This document shows, in pieces, positions 19,718 through 28,849 of a stretch of 64,000 bases of DNA (its first letter is position 1; every line of letters begins with the position of its first letter). The translations under genes were made by a program, and so were the position numbers. The notes under the pieces were generated by a model. It saw nothing but the letters and a program-made list of their open reading frames with translations. It made no database searches and had not been told where the DNA came from. Origin of the DNA: Thalassocella blandensis (GTDB lineage: Bacteria; Pseudomonadota; Gammaproteobacteria; Pseudomonadales; Cellvibrionaceae); contig CABFPG010000005.1 in assembly GCA_902141825.1 (NCBI GenBank), positions 186,001 through 250,000 on the forward strand, in the 5' to 3' direction.

Positions 19718-20764
19718 TTACGCGAATTGGGCGGCGTCTGTCGATTTAGAAATTGCCAGTTCTTCTTCATTCATATCGACGTCAATATTACCGAATAATG
19801 GTGTTGATAAATAACGTTCGCCGGTATCTGGCAGCATCACCAGAATATTGGAGCCGGCTTTGGCGTTTTGTGCAATCTTCAATGCGGCGGCCAACGTACC
19901 ACCGGCACTAATGCCGACAAAGATACCTTCTTTTTGAGCGAGCATGCGGGAGCAATTCATCGCTTCTTCGCCGGTAACTTTTTGTAGTTCATCAATACCG
20001 TGCGCGGCGAATGCGTCGCCGGTGAGCTTGGAAATGAAGTCGGGTGACCAGCCTTGCATGGGGTGTGGGTTAAATGCAGGGTGCGTTGCGGCAGGGCGCC
20101 CTTGATCATCGCGCTCCTGATTCACACCACTAGCCAGCATCGCTGCGTTATCGGGTTCAGCCACAATGATCTTGGTGTCTGGGCGCTCTGCTTTCAATAT
20201 TTCAGAAACCCCTTTGACCGTGCCGCCGGTGCCAAAGCCACTGACCCAATAATCCAGATTCATTCCTTCAAAATCACGCAGAATTTCCTGGGCGGTTGTT
20301 TTGCGGTGAATATCTGCATTGGCTTCATTTTCGAACTGCCGGCTCTGCCACCAACCGTGCTTCTCTGCCAGTTCACGCGCTTTTGCTACCATCCCGAAGC
20401 CTTTCAATGGTGCTGGCGTTAATACAACTTTTGCACCGAGAAAACGCATCAACTTGCGTCGTTCAATACTGAAACTTTCCACCATGGTGACAACCAGCGG
20501 ATACCCGCGTTCGGCACAAATCATTGCCAGGCCAATCCCCGTATTGCCGCTGGTCGCTTCTACAATTGTTTGACCAGGCTTTAACTCGCCGCGTCGTTCT
20601 GCATCTTCAATGACACCCAGTGCCAGACGATCTTTCACCGACCCCATTGGATTAAATGCTTCGATTTTGACATAAATATTAATGCCTTCAGGAGCCAGTT
20701 TATTCAGTTTGACCACGGGGGTGTTGCCGATGGTTTCTGAAATACGATTATAAATTTTACTCAT
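19718..20764 (-). CDS. cysK: Cysteine synthase A (O-acetylserine sulfhydrylase)
   Basis: A 348-residue PLP enzyme that makes cysteine from O-acetylserine and sulfide. Seen: PLP lysine K44 in MGSVKDR, the substrate loop TSGNTGIG, the phosphate-binding GFGTGGTVKG, and a C-terminal ISAGGTLAAAL segment near the PLP ring nitrogen. It is slightly longer than typical CysK (310-325), with an extra polar stretch (NQERDDQGRPAATHPAFN) around residue 225. The ATG at 20764 is preceded by GGGGAGC. Cystathionine beta-synthase-like relatives are the main alternative, but the single catalytic domain and motif set favour CysK. Confidence 0.92.
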   Translation of the reverse strand: MSKIYNRISETIGNTPVVKLNKLAPEGINIYVKIEAFNPMGSVKDRLALGVIEDAERRGELKPGQTIVEATSGNTGIGLAMICAERGYPLVVTMVESFSIERRKLMRFLGAKVVLTPAPLKGFGMVAKARELAEKHGWWQSRQFENEANADIHRKTTAQEILRDFEGMNLDYWVSGFGTGGTVKGVSEILKAERPDTKIIVAEPDNAAMLASGVNQERDDQGRPAATHPAFNPHPMQGWSPDFISKLTGDAFAAHGIDELQKVTGEEAMNCSRMLAQKEGIFVGISAGGTLAAALKIAQNAKAGSNILVMLPDTGERYLSTPLFGNIDVDMNEEELAISKSTDAAQFA

Positions 20765-21086
20765 AATATTGCTCCCCGAAATGTTTTGGTTTGAAGGTAA
20801 GAAAATAAAAAACACGTGTGTTGCACTGCTTGAGCGTCAATGCGGAGTTATCGTTAAATGCCTTACGTACCTGTTGTGATGGCCAACATTAAGTGAGCCT
20901 TTTTTCTTTCTATGGTAATGGATTGGCGTAAGTCGCACAGCATAAATGACGCCGCTGGCTGCGGCTAGTCTCTATAGGCGCCTTCGATATATTATTTTTA
21001 GTGCGCGCTCGACAATCCAGTTATAAGTTATGAGATATAAGTTATGAGATATAAGTAGCATCGCGGTATTAGAAAGGTAAAGAGGC
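20765..21086. other. Spacer between the helicase gene and cysK
   Basis: A 322-bp spacer with the cysK upstream region and, near the helicase stop, a 14-bp tandem array. Nothing else is recognised. Confidence 0.5.
21023..21055. repeat. Tandem array, 14-bp unit, 2.4 copies
   Basis: ATAAGTTATGAGAT occurs twice in exact succession (21023-21036 and 21037-21050), followed by ATAAG. It lies about 30 bp after the helicase stop codon. Confidence 0.93.
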
Positions 21087-24000
21087 TTAAGGGTTCCCCA
21101 TATGTTCCAATTTATCTACCAGCGTCCTGAGTGTCATGCCACTCTCATGTAACAGCTCATAGCTGAAGAGGAAGACAGGATCGATGTTGGGCACTGCCCT
21201 TTTAAGCTGGAAATAATAATCGGCAATATCTTCACCAATGTTTTCTCTGGCTGAAAACGCAGATAGATCAACTATACCCACTGAATGATTCAATTGATGC
21301 TTTGGAAAAACCAGGAGATCCACTTCACGTCGCGCGTCACCTACCACGATGCCACGTCTGAAGTCGAGTTGTTGGTCAGCCACGCGATGGCGCAGATTTT
21401 GTAAACCGCGTTGACTTGAGTTCTGTAAGGTGAAGTGCAGGAGCTGATTGAACAGACTGTTGTCTAATTGGGCGTCTGGATTCTTCACGTTTTGTTTTTG
21501 TTGCTGATCGAGATATGCCCGCCACAAGTATTGCGTGATATTGGAACGGCTGTGTTCGAGTTGCTCAAAACTGTTGTGCAAAAAGTGATATGCTTTCTTT
21601 TTCGGGCGGCTCATCAGTACATTAAGCTCACCTTTGCGTTTGGTTTCATCGTCACCTTGAGTGAAAGCGCTGAGATTGTATCGGGTGACATCCCATAAAT
21701 AGAAAATATAATCTCGTTCCTTGCCTTGCAATGCAGCGCCGGCACCATCGAGAATATCTTCACCGCGATTCAAATCGCTCAGAAATTTGGCTTTTGCCTG
21801 TTTAACATAGGGCTCATTTTTCAATAGGAAATAGCACAGGGCCACATCCTGTTCTACGTTAATTTTTTTCCCGGTCGACTTTTCAATTTTCTTTAAGGTT
21901 TTCCCAACAAACTCCAGATAGCGATCTATCATTGCAGTCTCAATGCCCTTGAATTTGCCGCTGGAAGGTTTTTTGGTGGGACTTATATCCTTTTCGCTAT
22001 AGTTAACAACAACGGCTGATTCCTGCTCTGGAAGATTCCATTGCATCACTTTCAGTTCGTCGTCATAAACATACTTATTGGAATAGGCAATAATATCGGA
22101 GGGGCAGCGATAATGTTCATCCAGCATCACCGACGCCTGCTTAATCGATTTAATTAAACCGAAGATATGAGAGCCGCCGCCTTTGAAACCTCTGGCTTGA
22201 GTGGTGCGTAAATGCTCATCTAACTCGTGATCTTTAAACAGATAATCGTCAATGGTGGAGTCCTTTTGCAGGACCGTTTGCTTATCATCTCCGACCACCA
22301 GTATTTTTTTCGCGCGAAACATAAGAGAAAGAGCGTCGTCCACACGGCATTGCGTTGCCTCATCAATCACCACAAGGTCAAAACTCTGCTCGATGCAGGG
22401 CAGCATTAAAGCAATGGTCTGCTTGCGCGCAATCCAGATAGGAAAGGCGTCGAATAAGGCATGACGAAATTCATCGAAAACTTCGCCGCTTTCTTCAATG
22501 GATTCAAACTGTTTGAGGCTTTCTGCCAAAGCCATAATCCGCGTAATGGCATTGGTGCCACCGCCGCGTTTTGCGGTTGTCGCTTGCTCTGTAATTTCAA
22601 GTAGTTGATTGATAAAGCTTTCGTATACCAGTTTGTCTCGCTGTTCTACCAGATCGGCAAGTTTTTCCAGTTCAGCCTGTATGTTGCTATGGATACTGGT
22701 CTTTACTGACGTATGGCGAATGCGATTGTAAATCGTAAAGGCCAGCAGTGGTTTATCGTGCAGGCGAATGCATTCGTGAATTTCCTGCAGAACCTGCCAG
22801 GCCGAATCTGGCCAACGCGAATGTAATTGCAGTAAAGCAATTTGCTCATCCACCATATTTGACAACAGTGCCACCTGCTTTTGAAAGGTGGATTTGGATT
22901 TTGGCAGTAGGCTTTGCTTAACTCTTTTTAGACCATCCTTAATGCCATTTCCGGCAGTTTGTAATTGTTCCGTGAGTACTTCTTCAAGGTAGCGAAACAA
23001 CTCGTGATGGGGAGCGTCTTTAATCACCTGATGGTAATGTTCAATGGATGTGATAGCGCTGCCTGAAATGACTTTCAGCAAAGCCGCGTCGTTAATCAGG
23101 TTTTGAATGTTAAGGTCGATCTCTTTTATTGGGAGCTTAAAAAATCCGTAACATGCTTCCATCTGATGGTGTATTAATTGTTGCCGGTGCTGTATGAAGG
23201 CATCGATACGCTGTTGATATGCCGTATCACCGAAAGCAAGTTTAAGAAAGTCGCAGAGTTTAGCTATATTTTCTGTCGTCAGTTGCGGTTGATAGTCTGC
23301 TTTGAGTGGTTCGCACAGTTCCAGGGGCGTATCCTCCGCCATATGGGCCTGCATTTTACTGGTGATTTTATCTGTGTGCTGTTGAATCTGGGTGTCTATC
23401 TGCTTAATCTTTTTATCCAGTCTGGTGCGCGGCGCACTGACATCCTGTTCAGAGACTTTAAAATTTTTACACAGGTCATCTACAACTTCGCTAAGCTGTG
23501 AGTCTCCCGTCGGCAGGTCATTGACTACCTTTATTGCGCCGAACAGCAGTTCATTGAGGTTTCGACTGCTGGCGGCATTGGTGAATTTCCCTGTGAGGTA
23601 GCTCTGTATTTTTTCCACTAACGCTTCAATAGCGGCTTGCTGATCACTGACAATCAGCACGCGCTTTTTATTGCAGACTGCATCGATCAATAAGTTTAAA
23701 ATAGTGTGTGTCTTTCCTGTGCCTGGAGGGCCTTCGAGTAGCACAATGTCATGATGATGCATCTTATCAAACAGGTTGCGGGCGCTTTTGGGCAGGCGTC
23801 CTGGAACCCAGACGGGCAACTTTTCCTGGGGCTTTTGATCCTGGTGTTGTAACTCTGGCGTGAGAAATTGGCCTAGCAGAGAGGAATAGAAACGTTTGAC
23901 TTTATGGTGTGCTATTTGCTGAATATTATCGAGGTCATATTCGAGCGATTGTTCTGTGGGGGAGAGAATCTTCGGTGCACGATAAAGAATAACATTGTGC

Positions 24001-25361
24001 AGATCACACTCCACGCCTTTAAATTTCATTTCACCCAGAATGCCACCTTTTCCATTTTCATTTTTGTATCCGAACAAAATTTCGCGCGTTCGGTCAAAAA
24101 TGTTTTCTGACACGGGAAGATGGCGGATCAAGGTGATTCTGTCATTCAACTGATCTACGCTGATGAACTGAGCCAGCAAGTTGTCAAAGAAGTTTTCGAT
24201 GGGGTCCACGCCGGCACTGGCTTCACTGAATTTTTCCACCAGCTGCGCAAGTGCCAGGTGATTGAGATAAAATTTTCCGTCGTCGCGTGCTTCAAGTCTG
24301 ACGCCTCGACCAGATTCTCGAATACGGACTTTTAAATAATATAATGGAAATTGAAAGGTTTTGAGTGACTTATTGTAAGTGAATAAAGTGTCTACAATTT
24401 CAAAACCCAGATAAAAATCGGCCGATCGATCACTGATAAAACGGTTGCGAAATTCAACCGCATCGTCCGGGCTCAGTTCGAAAGAAAACTTTCCTTCCCC
24501 AAAAGCTTTAATTTCAGTTGCGGATAGTGGTGTGGGAAACTGGGATAATGCACTTTTGCTCTTTTTGCTGTCTTTTGTCTCTTCCGCAGGTGCGCCAGAA
24601 GAAAGGGAGAGTTTTTTATCTCCGAAAATTTCACCATAATCGACTTTGATGTCTTTTTCATGAAAGCGTTCGCCGAGTTTCGGTTGATAGGTGGCAGCAT
24701 CGATTTTCTTTTTTTTGCCTGAGGCCGAATTTGCGAGGGCTGCCTGGACGGGCTTTTTTTCTTCCTTTGGCTGACTGTCACTGCTGTTGCGCGCTGCCAG
24801 TGTTGGTCGATAATCGTGAGTGCTTTGGAGTACATCCTTCCGGAGTATGAGATCACTGGTGATGCTCTTGCTTCCTTTGACAAAGCTGAACTGAAACAGC
24901 TTGTGGTAGGAGATGATGCCGTCCAGTACGTCATTCGGGTGCTGTAGTGCATCACTGTAGAGTAGGGTGGTCAGGCTGTGCAGGGCTTTGCGACCAACCG
25001 TGATGTACCCCGAGGAGCCTTTGCGTTCTTCAACATCCTGAATGATGAGATTATTTAAATCCATGCGAGAGGATTTAAAGTAAAAGTAGTCTCGGTTTAA
25101 GAATGAGACCTGCCGTTCGAAAGGCTCTGCTTTTGGTTTACTTTGTTCTTCGTGAATTATATGTTGAATGCAGGCGCGAAACTGGCCAAATACGAAGCGG
25201 GGAATAAAAATCCGTTTGTTTTCGGCCAGGTTTTCCAGGACGTAAACATAGAAGCCGTGATCATTTTTTTGTCGCTGAATACGGAAATGATTCTGGCGAT
25301 CGCTCTTTTTGTTAATGGCAATCGCATGCAGTGGTTTTTTTGTGGTAGCTGAAGTCACCAT
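21087..25361 (-). CDS. Large SF1 (Upf1/Dna2-like) helicase of a motor-linked operon
   Basis: A 1424-residue multidomain protein without signal peptide. Residues about 22-70 and 85-135 look like two PUR-type beta-beta-beta-beta-alpha repeats (GFYVYVLENLAENKRIFIP...FRACIQHI), which would bind single-stranded nucleic acid; this is inference from the pattern. A charged, low-complexity linker spans about 185-275. The SF1 core follows: Walker A GPPGTGKT at 544-551, a long helical insertion, motif II VVIDEATQC near residue 1000, motif III VVGDDKQT, and a C-terminal LNVLMSRPKKKAYH in place of the usual LNVALTRAK. The last 150 residues have a VDLLVFP...GIVDLSAF pattern like a nuclease fold with lost catalytic residues. 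It is the last gene of a four-gene operon with MotA- and MotB-like proteins. Confidence 0.85.
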   Translation of the reverse strand: MVTSATTKKPLHAIAINKKSDRQNHFRIQRQKNDHGFYVYVLENLAENKRIFIPRFVFGQFRACIQHIIHEEQSKPKAEPFERQVSFLNRDYFYFKSSRMDLNNLIIQDVEERKGSSGYITVGRKALHSLTTLLYSDALQHPNDVLDGIISYHKLFQFSFVKGSKSITSDLILRKDVLQSTHDYRPTLAARNSSDSQPKEEKKPVQAALANSASGKKKKIDAATYQPKLGERFHEKDIKVDYGEIFGDKKLSLSSGAPAEETKDSKKSKSALSQFPTPLSATEIKAFGEGKFSFELSPDDAVEFRNRFISDRSADFYLGFEIVDTLFTYNKSLKTFQFPLYYLKVRIRESGRGVRLEARDDGKFYLNHLALAQLVEKFSEASAGVDPIENFFDNLLAQFISVDQLNDRITLIRHLPVSENIFDRTREILFGYKNENGKGGILGEMKFKGVECDLHNVILYRAPKILSPTEQSLEYDLDNIQQIAHHKVKRFYSSLLGQFLTPELQHQDQKPQEKLPVWVPGRLPKSARNLFDKMHHHDIVLLEGPPGTGKTHTILNLLIDAVCNKKRVLIVSDQQAAIEALVEKIQSYLTGKFTNAASSRNLNELLFGAIKVVNDLPTGDSQLSEVVDDLCKNFKVSEQDVSAPRTRLDKKIKQIDTQIQQHTDKITSKMQAHMAEDTPLELCEPLKADYQPQLTTENIAKLCDFLKLAFGDTAYQQRIDAFIQHRQQLIHHQMEACYGFFKLPIKEIDLNIQNLINDAALLKVISGSAITSIEHYHQVIKDAPHHELFRYLEEVLTEQLQTAGNGIKDGLKRVKQSLLPKSKSTFQKQVALLSNMVDEQIALLQLHSRWPDSAWQVLQEIHECIRLHDKPLLAFTIYNRIRHTSVKTSIHSNIQAELEKLADLVEQRDKLVYESFINQLLEITEQATTAKRGGGTNAITRIMALAESLKQFESIEESGEVFDEFRHALFDAFPIWIARKQTIALMLPCIEQSFDLVVIDEATQCRVDDALSLMFRAKKILVVGDDKQTVLQKDSTIDDYLFKDHELDEHLRTTQARGFKGGGSHIFGLIKSIKQASVMLDEHYRCPSDIIAYSNKYVYDDELKVMQWNLPEQESAVVVNYSEKDISPTKKPSSGKFKGIETAMIDRYLEFVGKTLKKIEKSTGKKINVEQDVALCYFLLKNEPYVKQAKAKFLSDLNRGEDILDGAGAALQGKERDYIFYLWDVTRYNLSAFTQGDDETKRKGELNVLMSRPKKKAYHFLHNSFEQLEHSRSNITQYLWRAYLDQQQKQNVKNPDAQLDNSLFNQLLHFTLQNSSQRGLQNLRHRVADQQLDFRRGIVVGDARREVDLLVFPKHQLNHSVGIVDLSAFSARENIGEDIADYYFQLKRAVPNIDPVFLFSYELLHESGMTLRTLVDKLEHMGNP

Positions 25362-25385
25362 GGTACTCGTTTTATTGTCATGAGA

Positions 25386-26030
25386 TTAGCGAATTAAAAG
25401 TGACACGCGACGGTTGCGGGCTCGGGCTTCTTCCAGCGCTATACCGCGTTTGCTTTCCGGGTCTACGACAGGACGCGTATCGGCATAGCCAACAATGCGA
25501 ATACGATCCGCCTTAAAGCCCATTCGCCTTAAGTGCAGCGCCATGCTGCTGGCGCGTCTTCCGCTTAGGGTCCAGTTCGTAATGGTTTCACCGTCGACAA
25601 TGCGATAGTAGGCAACGTCGTCTGTATGACCTTCGATATCAACCTGATATTCGGTTTGCAAAATGTCTTTTAGAATAATGTCGACAGACTCCAGTGCTTG
25701 TTCGTCGATAACGGCTTCGCCTTGTTCAAACAAAACACTGGTGTCTAAATTAACGCGAACTCCATCACTGTCCAGTTGCACGGATGCACCCGGTACACCG
25801 GGAATACCATTGATGATTTCGCTGAGGTCTTCCGCCAATGAAACCAGAGTGTTTTCCGTTTTTCCGGTCATGACGCTTTTGACTTTTTCAAATGAACCCA
25901 CTTCAATATTGCTCATGCTTAACAGCATTACCAGAAATACACAGAGAATCACCATCAGGTCGCCGAAGCTGATGTAAAAGGAGTCCAGTCCTTCGTCGTG
26001 CCCCTGCTGTTCCAGTTCGTTAAGATTCAC
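25386..26030 (-). CDS. MotB/OmpA-like stator protein (ZorB-like)
   Basis: A 214-residue inner-membrane protein with one N-terminal membrane helix and a periplasmic OmpA-type peptidoglycan-binding domain. The helix contains FGDLMVILCVFLVMLL, in which D24 is placed like the proton-carrying aspartate of MotB. The OmpA domain shows VDIEGHTDD and the NxxLSxRRA motif (TNWTLSGRRASSMA), then RIVGYADTRPV. Its start overlaps the end of the MotA-like gene by 11 bases, and the helicase gene follows 24 bp later, so the three are co-translated. A flagellar MotB would be about 300 residues with neighbouring motility genes, none of which are here; ZorB of Zorya systems has this size and layout. Confidence 0.88.
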   Translation of the reverse strand: MNLNELEQQGHDEGLDSFYISFGDLMVILCVFLVMLLSMSNIEVGSFEKVKSVMTGKTENTLVSLAEDLSEIINGIPGVPGASVQLDSDGVRVNLDTSVLFEQGEAVIDEQALESVDIILKDILQTEYQVDIEGHTDDVAYYRIVDGETITNWTLSGRRASSMALHLRRMGFKADRIRIVGYADTRPVVDPESKRGIALEEARARNRRVSLLIR

Positions 26031-26829
26031 TGGCGCCTTCCAGTTTTTTGTTGGCGGTTGCCGGATTTATACGGCGCTCTTCGCGTTGCAGTAAAACGTT
26101 AACGCGGTTCATGAGCAGTTTATGTGTTTCAAGATACAGGACGTTCTGGTGTTCGAGTCGTCCAGCGAGAGGGGTAAAAATAAATGACCCCAGTATTGAA
26201 CCAAAAGCTGTGGTCATCAGGGCAAGTGACATTGCAGGGCCAATTTTGGACGGATCTTCAAGCGATTGCAGTACTTCAATCAAGCCGATGACGGTTCCGA
26301 GCAAACCGAGTGCTGGTGCGATTTTGGTGCCTTTGTTCAGTAAGTCGACCGCAGCTTTGCGGGTTAAGAAAGTTGTGGCAATTCTATTTGCAATAAGTGC
26401 ATCGATTTCTTCGTAAAACAGTTTTTCTTTTACCATGTGAACAATATCATTGAGTAATTCGCCTGTTATTTCATTGCCTTCACGCAAATTTAAAATACTG
26501 GCGCCAGTAATAATGGCCTCGTCAAGTTCGTCAATAATCTTTGTCGTGTCTTTGGTTGGATTGAAGATGAATGATTTGAACGATAATACAAAAGTTTGAA
26601 TCAAGGTAATAAAGTCAAACTGAAACAGCAGACAGCCAAAGGTTCCGCCGATCACAAAAAAGAAGCTGCGAAAGTCACTGAATAACAAAGGATTCTGGAG
26701 TTGCTCATCAGCCCCGGTGCCTATGACTGCTGCGAGCACTCCCACAATCAGTGCGATACTGACAAATACCGAAATGGGATCAAATATTCGTTTGCTCGGT
26801 GTTAAGTACTTTTTATCTAAACCATTCAT
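26020..26829 (-). CDS. MotA/TolQ/ExbB-type proton channel subunit (ZorA-like, short)
   Basis: A 269-residue MotA-like protein. Four membrane segments are visible: about residues 19-38, 52-75, 170-190 and 198-220. The conserved prolines of the stator are present as P172 in KIAPALGLLGTVIGL and P220 in FTPLAGRLE. The cytoplasmic loop between segments 2 and 3 carries an amphipathic, charged region (residues 95-165). Unlike ZorA of described Zorya systems, it lacks the long cytoplasmic helical tail: only about 45 residues follow the last membrane segment. With the MotB-like partner it should form a proton-driven 5:2 stator. Confidence 0.88.
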   Translation of the reverse strand: MNGLDKKYLTPSKRIFDPISVFVSIALIVGVLAAVIGTGADEQLQNPLLFSDFRSFFFVIGGTFGCLLFQFDFITLIQTFVLSFKSFIFNPTKDTTKIIDELDEAIITGASILNLREGNEITGELLNDIVHMVKEKLFYEEIDALIANRIATTFLTRKAAVDLLNKGTKIAPALGLLGTVIGLIEVLQSLEDPSKIGPAMSLALMTTAFGSILGSFIFTPLAGRLEHQNVLYLETHKLLMNRVNVLLQREERRINPATANKKLEGASES

Positions 26830-26864
26830 CTCAAAGTTTGATCCCGGCCTGAAGTGTGTGAAAT

Positions 26865-27977
26865 TTAAGAGTTATTATCTGAAGGGTCCAGCTCGTCCGT
26901 CATGATGAGCTGATTGCGACCAATATCATATACCGCTAATTGCTCTTGCACGGCCTGATTAAACTGGTTGGGATTGGTGGAGCCTAGAACAGAAAATCGC
27001 ACGACATAATCATCGGCGATGGATATGAGCACCTTCATACCTCGTTTGAGATCCTTAATGGAGTTTTGCTCCATCGGGTTGACGGCCTGGATTTGAAATT
27101 CATTGCGCAGTGAATCCCGCGCTTTAAACATGTCTCCCTCTACCACCAGCAGGTCTGCCACCCTGCGCTCTACCGTGCTCATTTCCTTATTGTCAAAAAA
27201 TAAAACGCCCAGAGGGATATTATTCTCTTCGTCAAAGGTGACCAGGCAACGTGATTTAAATTCCGGCACACGGTCCAGCATATGTGTGGGAATATCGATA
27301 ACTTTGCGGAGGGCTTTTACTTTGACCAAGCGTTTTTTAAGGTCAACATGCTCAACTCGGCAGATTTTCGTATTTCCGGGAAGTGCGTCCTGACTGTCCT
27401 GCCCCTGAGTGCTCTTGTGCTGCTTTTTTTCTGCAATTAACTCTTCCGCTAAAGCATTGAGCTTATTATTTAATACGGCATTTTGTGCGCGAAGGTTTTC
27501 TACTTCGCGGGTTAAACTGCTGATTTTCGCATCTTTGCTGAGAACTTGTGTCAAGTCCGCTGTTCCGCTTTCACCGGTGTCATATTTGGCAATTTCTTCG
27601 TAAAAGCTTTGCAGTAGGCGTCCCACTTTATGCTTTTGTGGAAGTTCGAAACTCATGCAGGGAATATAATCATTCACTTTAAGGGTGGTTTTCTCGTCAC
27701 TGGACTTCTCAACACCTTTGGCGTGGATCGAAAACAGGCAGCTGTCAAAACACGAGAGAATATTTTCTAAATTGGTGACAAATCCGTGGGCGTCCAGAAT
27801 TTTTTCTATGGTGGCCACAGGATTTGTAAACAGGACTTTATCCATCGAGATATAAAATTGATTACTCTGCGTATCAAAATCCACGACCGACAAATTTTTG
27901 TTCATGGAGGCTTTCGAGAGGTCTATCTCACCTTCTTCCGTAATGACTGAAAATGTGTCTTTATCAAATAGCGGCAT
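26865..27977 (-). CDS. Predicted cytoplasmic coiled-coil/beta-barrel protein, first gene of the motor-helicase operon
   Basis: A 370-residue unrecognised protein with no signal peptide or membrane segment. Residues 1-130 are mixed alpha/beta. Residues about 150-195 form a coiled coil (ISSLTREVENLRAQNAVL onward). The C-terminal half has two small beta-rich units around residues 205-265 (KICRVEHVDLKKRLVKVKAL) and 275-345 (VEGDMFKARDSL, then KVLISIADDYVVRF) that look like SH3-type or PilZ-like barrels; no known motif is complete. It lies 35 bp upstream of the MotA-like gene and so probably starts the operon. Its position suggests an adaptor between the stator and the helicase, comparable in role to ZorC. 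That role is inference. Confidence 0.75.
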   Translation of the reverse strand: MPLFDKDTFSVITEEGEIDLSKASMNKNLSVVDFDTQSNQFYISMDKVLFTNPVATIEKILDAHGFVTNLENILSCFDSCLFSIHAKGVEKSSDEKTTLKVNDYIPCMSFELPQKHKVGRLLQSFYEEIAKYDTGESGTADLTQVLSKDAKISSLTREVENLRAQNAVLNNKLNALAEELIAEKKQHKSTQGQDSQDALPGNTKICRVEHVDLKKRLVKVKALRKVIDIPTHMLDRVPEFKSRCLVTFDEENNIPLGVLFFDNKEMSTVERRVADLLVVEGDMFKARDSLRNEFQIQAVNPMEQNSIKDLKRGMKVLISIADDYVVRFSVLGSTNPNQFNQAVQEQLAVYDIGRNQLIMTDELDPSDNNS

Positions 27978-28387
27978 GTGGGTTTTTACATCGTTGGATA
28001 GTCTGTCGGGCTTAAAGCCAAAAAGGCCTGCATGCTAAAAATAACGAAAAGAGTATACGACCACAATTTCACAATCTGTGTAAAACGCATTCTGCGAGGA
28101 ATGGTGAAATTGTCACGTAACAGCACATATAGTGTAGCGCTTAGTATCCCTGGTGTGGTGATGGCGGGCCGACGATTTCGCCTCTTGGCTCACAAATTCT
28201 ATAAAAGACGGCGCTTTATCTCGCATGAGTAAGTGAAATATGACTCACTGTAAATGTACTGTGTATATAAAGTGTACAGTGTGAGCTTGAGCTTTGGAGG
28301 CTTTACTTTGATGGGTGTACTTCCCGCACACAGGTCAATGCCTTGTTCTCCCGCTCCCGAGCGGGTCTGGAAGAAAATGAGGTGATG
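27978..28387. other. Upstream region of the motor-helicase operon
   Basis: A 410-bp spacer that must contain the operon promoter. An imperfect dyad with arms near 28244-28259 and 28274-28285 (CTCACTGTA...TACAGTGTGAG) and a GC-rich hairpin CCCGCTCCCGAGCGGG near 28350 are visible. A 66-codon rightward frame here has no ribosome site and is not credited. Confidence 0.45.
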
Positions 28388-28849
28388 TTAGAGTGAACGT
28401 TCTAATGCTTTATCGCATCGTGTGACGAGATTTTCCGTAAGGTATTCTGTGAAGCCGTATTTTTCATACAGGGCGATGGCTTCTTTTAGAGGGGAGGCCG
28501 TTTCCAGAATCATGCGTTTAAAGCCGAGTTCTCGGGCTTTTTCCAGGCTGAATTCTAGTAAGCTTTTTCCGTAGCCGTGACCCCGATAGGGGGCCAGCAT
28601 ATACATTTTACGCAATTCACAGGTATGCGGATCTCGGCGATAAACGCCGACGGTTGCGGCTAATGTGCCGTCGATTTCTACGAGACCGAAATATCCACCG
28701 CTCTTTTGATAATATAATTCGATATCTTCAATATCTTTATCTGCACTGGTGCCATCTGGTTCCAGTCCGTACTCCTGTAACACACCATAAACGAGCTTTC
28801 TAATGGCGGGAACATCGTGGTTTGTTGCTGGACGAATATGCATGGTCAT
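28388..28849 (-). CDS. GNAT family N-acetyltransferase
   Basis: A 153-residue GNAT protein starting MTMHIRPATNHDVPAIRKLV. Seen: the acetyl-CoA pyrophosphate loop in MYMLAPYRGHGYGKSLLEFSLEKA (motif A, RGHGYG), a preceding LAATVGVYRR strand, and a C-terminal AIALYEKYGFTEY motif B. The substrate is not predictable. The ATG at 28849 is chosen because the fold begins there; a second ATG follows two codons later, and the longer open frame adds unrelated residues. It lies between the motor-helicase operon and the amidase cassette, same strand, with long gaps on both sides. Confidence 0.88.
   Translation of the reverse strand: MTMHIRPATNHDVPAIRKLVYGVLQEYGLEPDGTSADKDIEDIELYYQKSGGYFGLVEIDGTLAATVGVYRRDPHTCELRKMYMLAPYRGHGYGKSLLEFSLEKARELGFKRMILETASPLKEAIALYEKYGFTEYLTENLVTRCDKALERSL

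Noticed and set aside
25386-26829. Flagellar motAB
   Set aside because: Both proteins keep stator motifs, but the company is a helicase and an unknown protein, not motility genes, and the overlap with the helicase operon argues for a Zorya-like role.
28032-28232. 66-codon rightward frame upstream of the motor-helicase operon
   Set aside because: No ribosome site, basic random-looking composition, lies in the expected promoter region.
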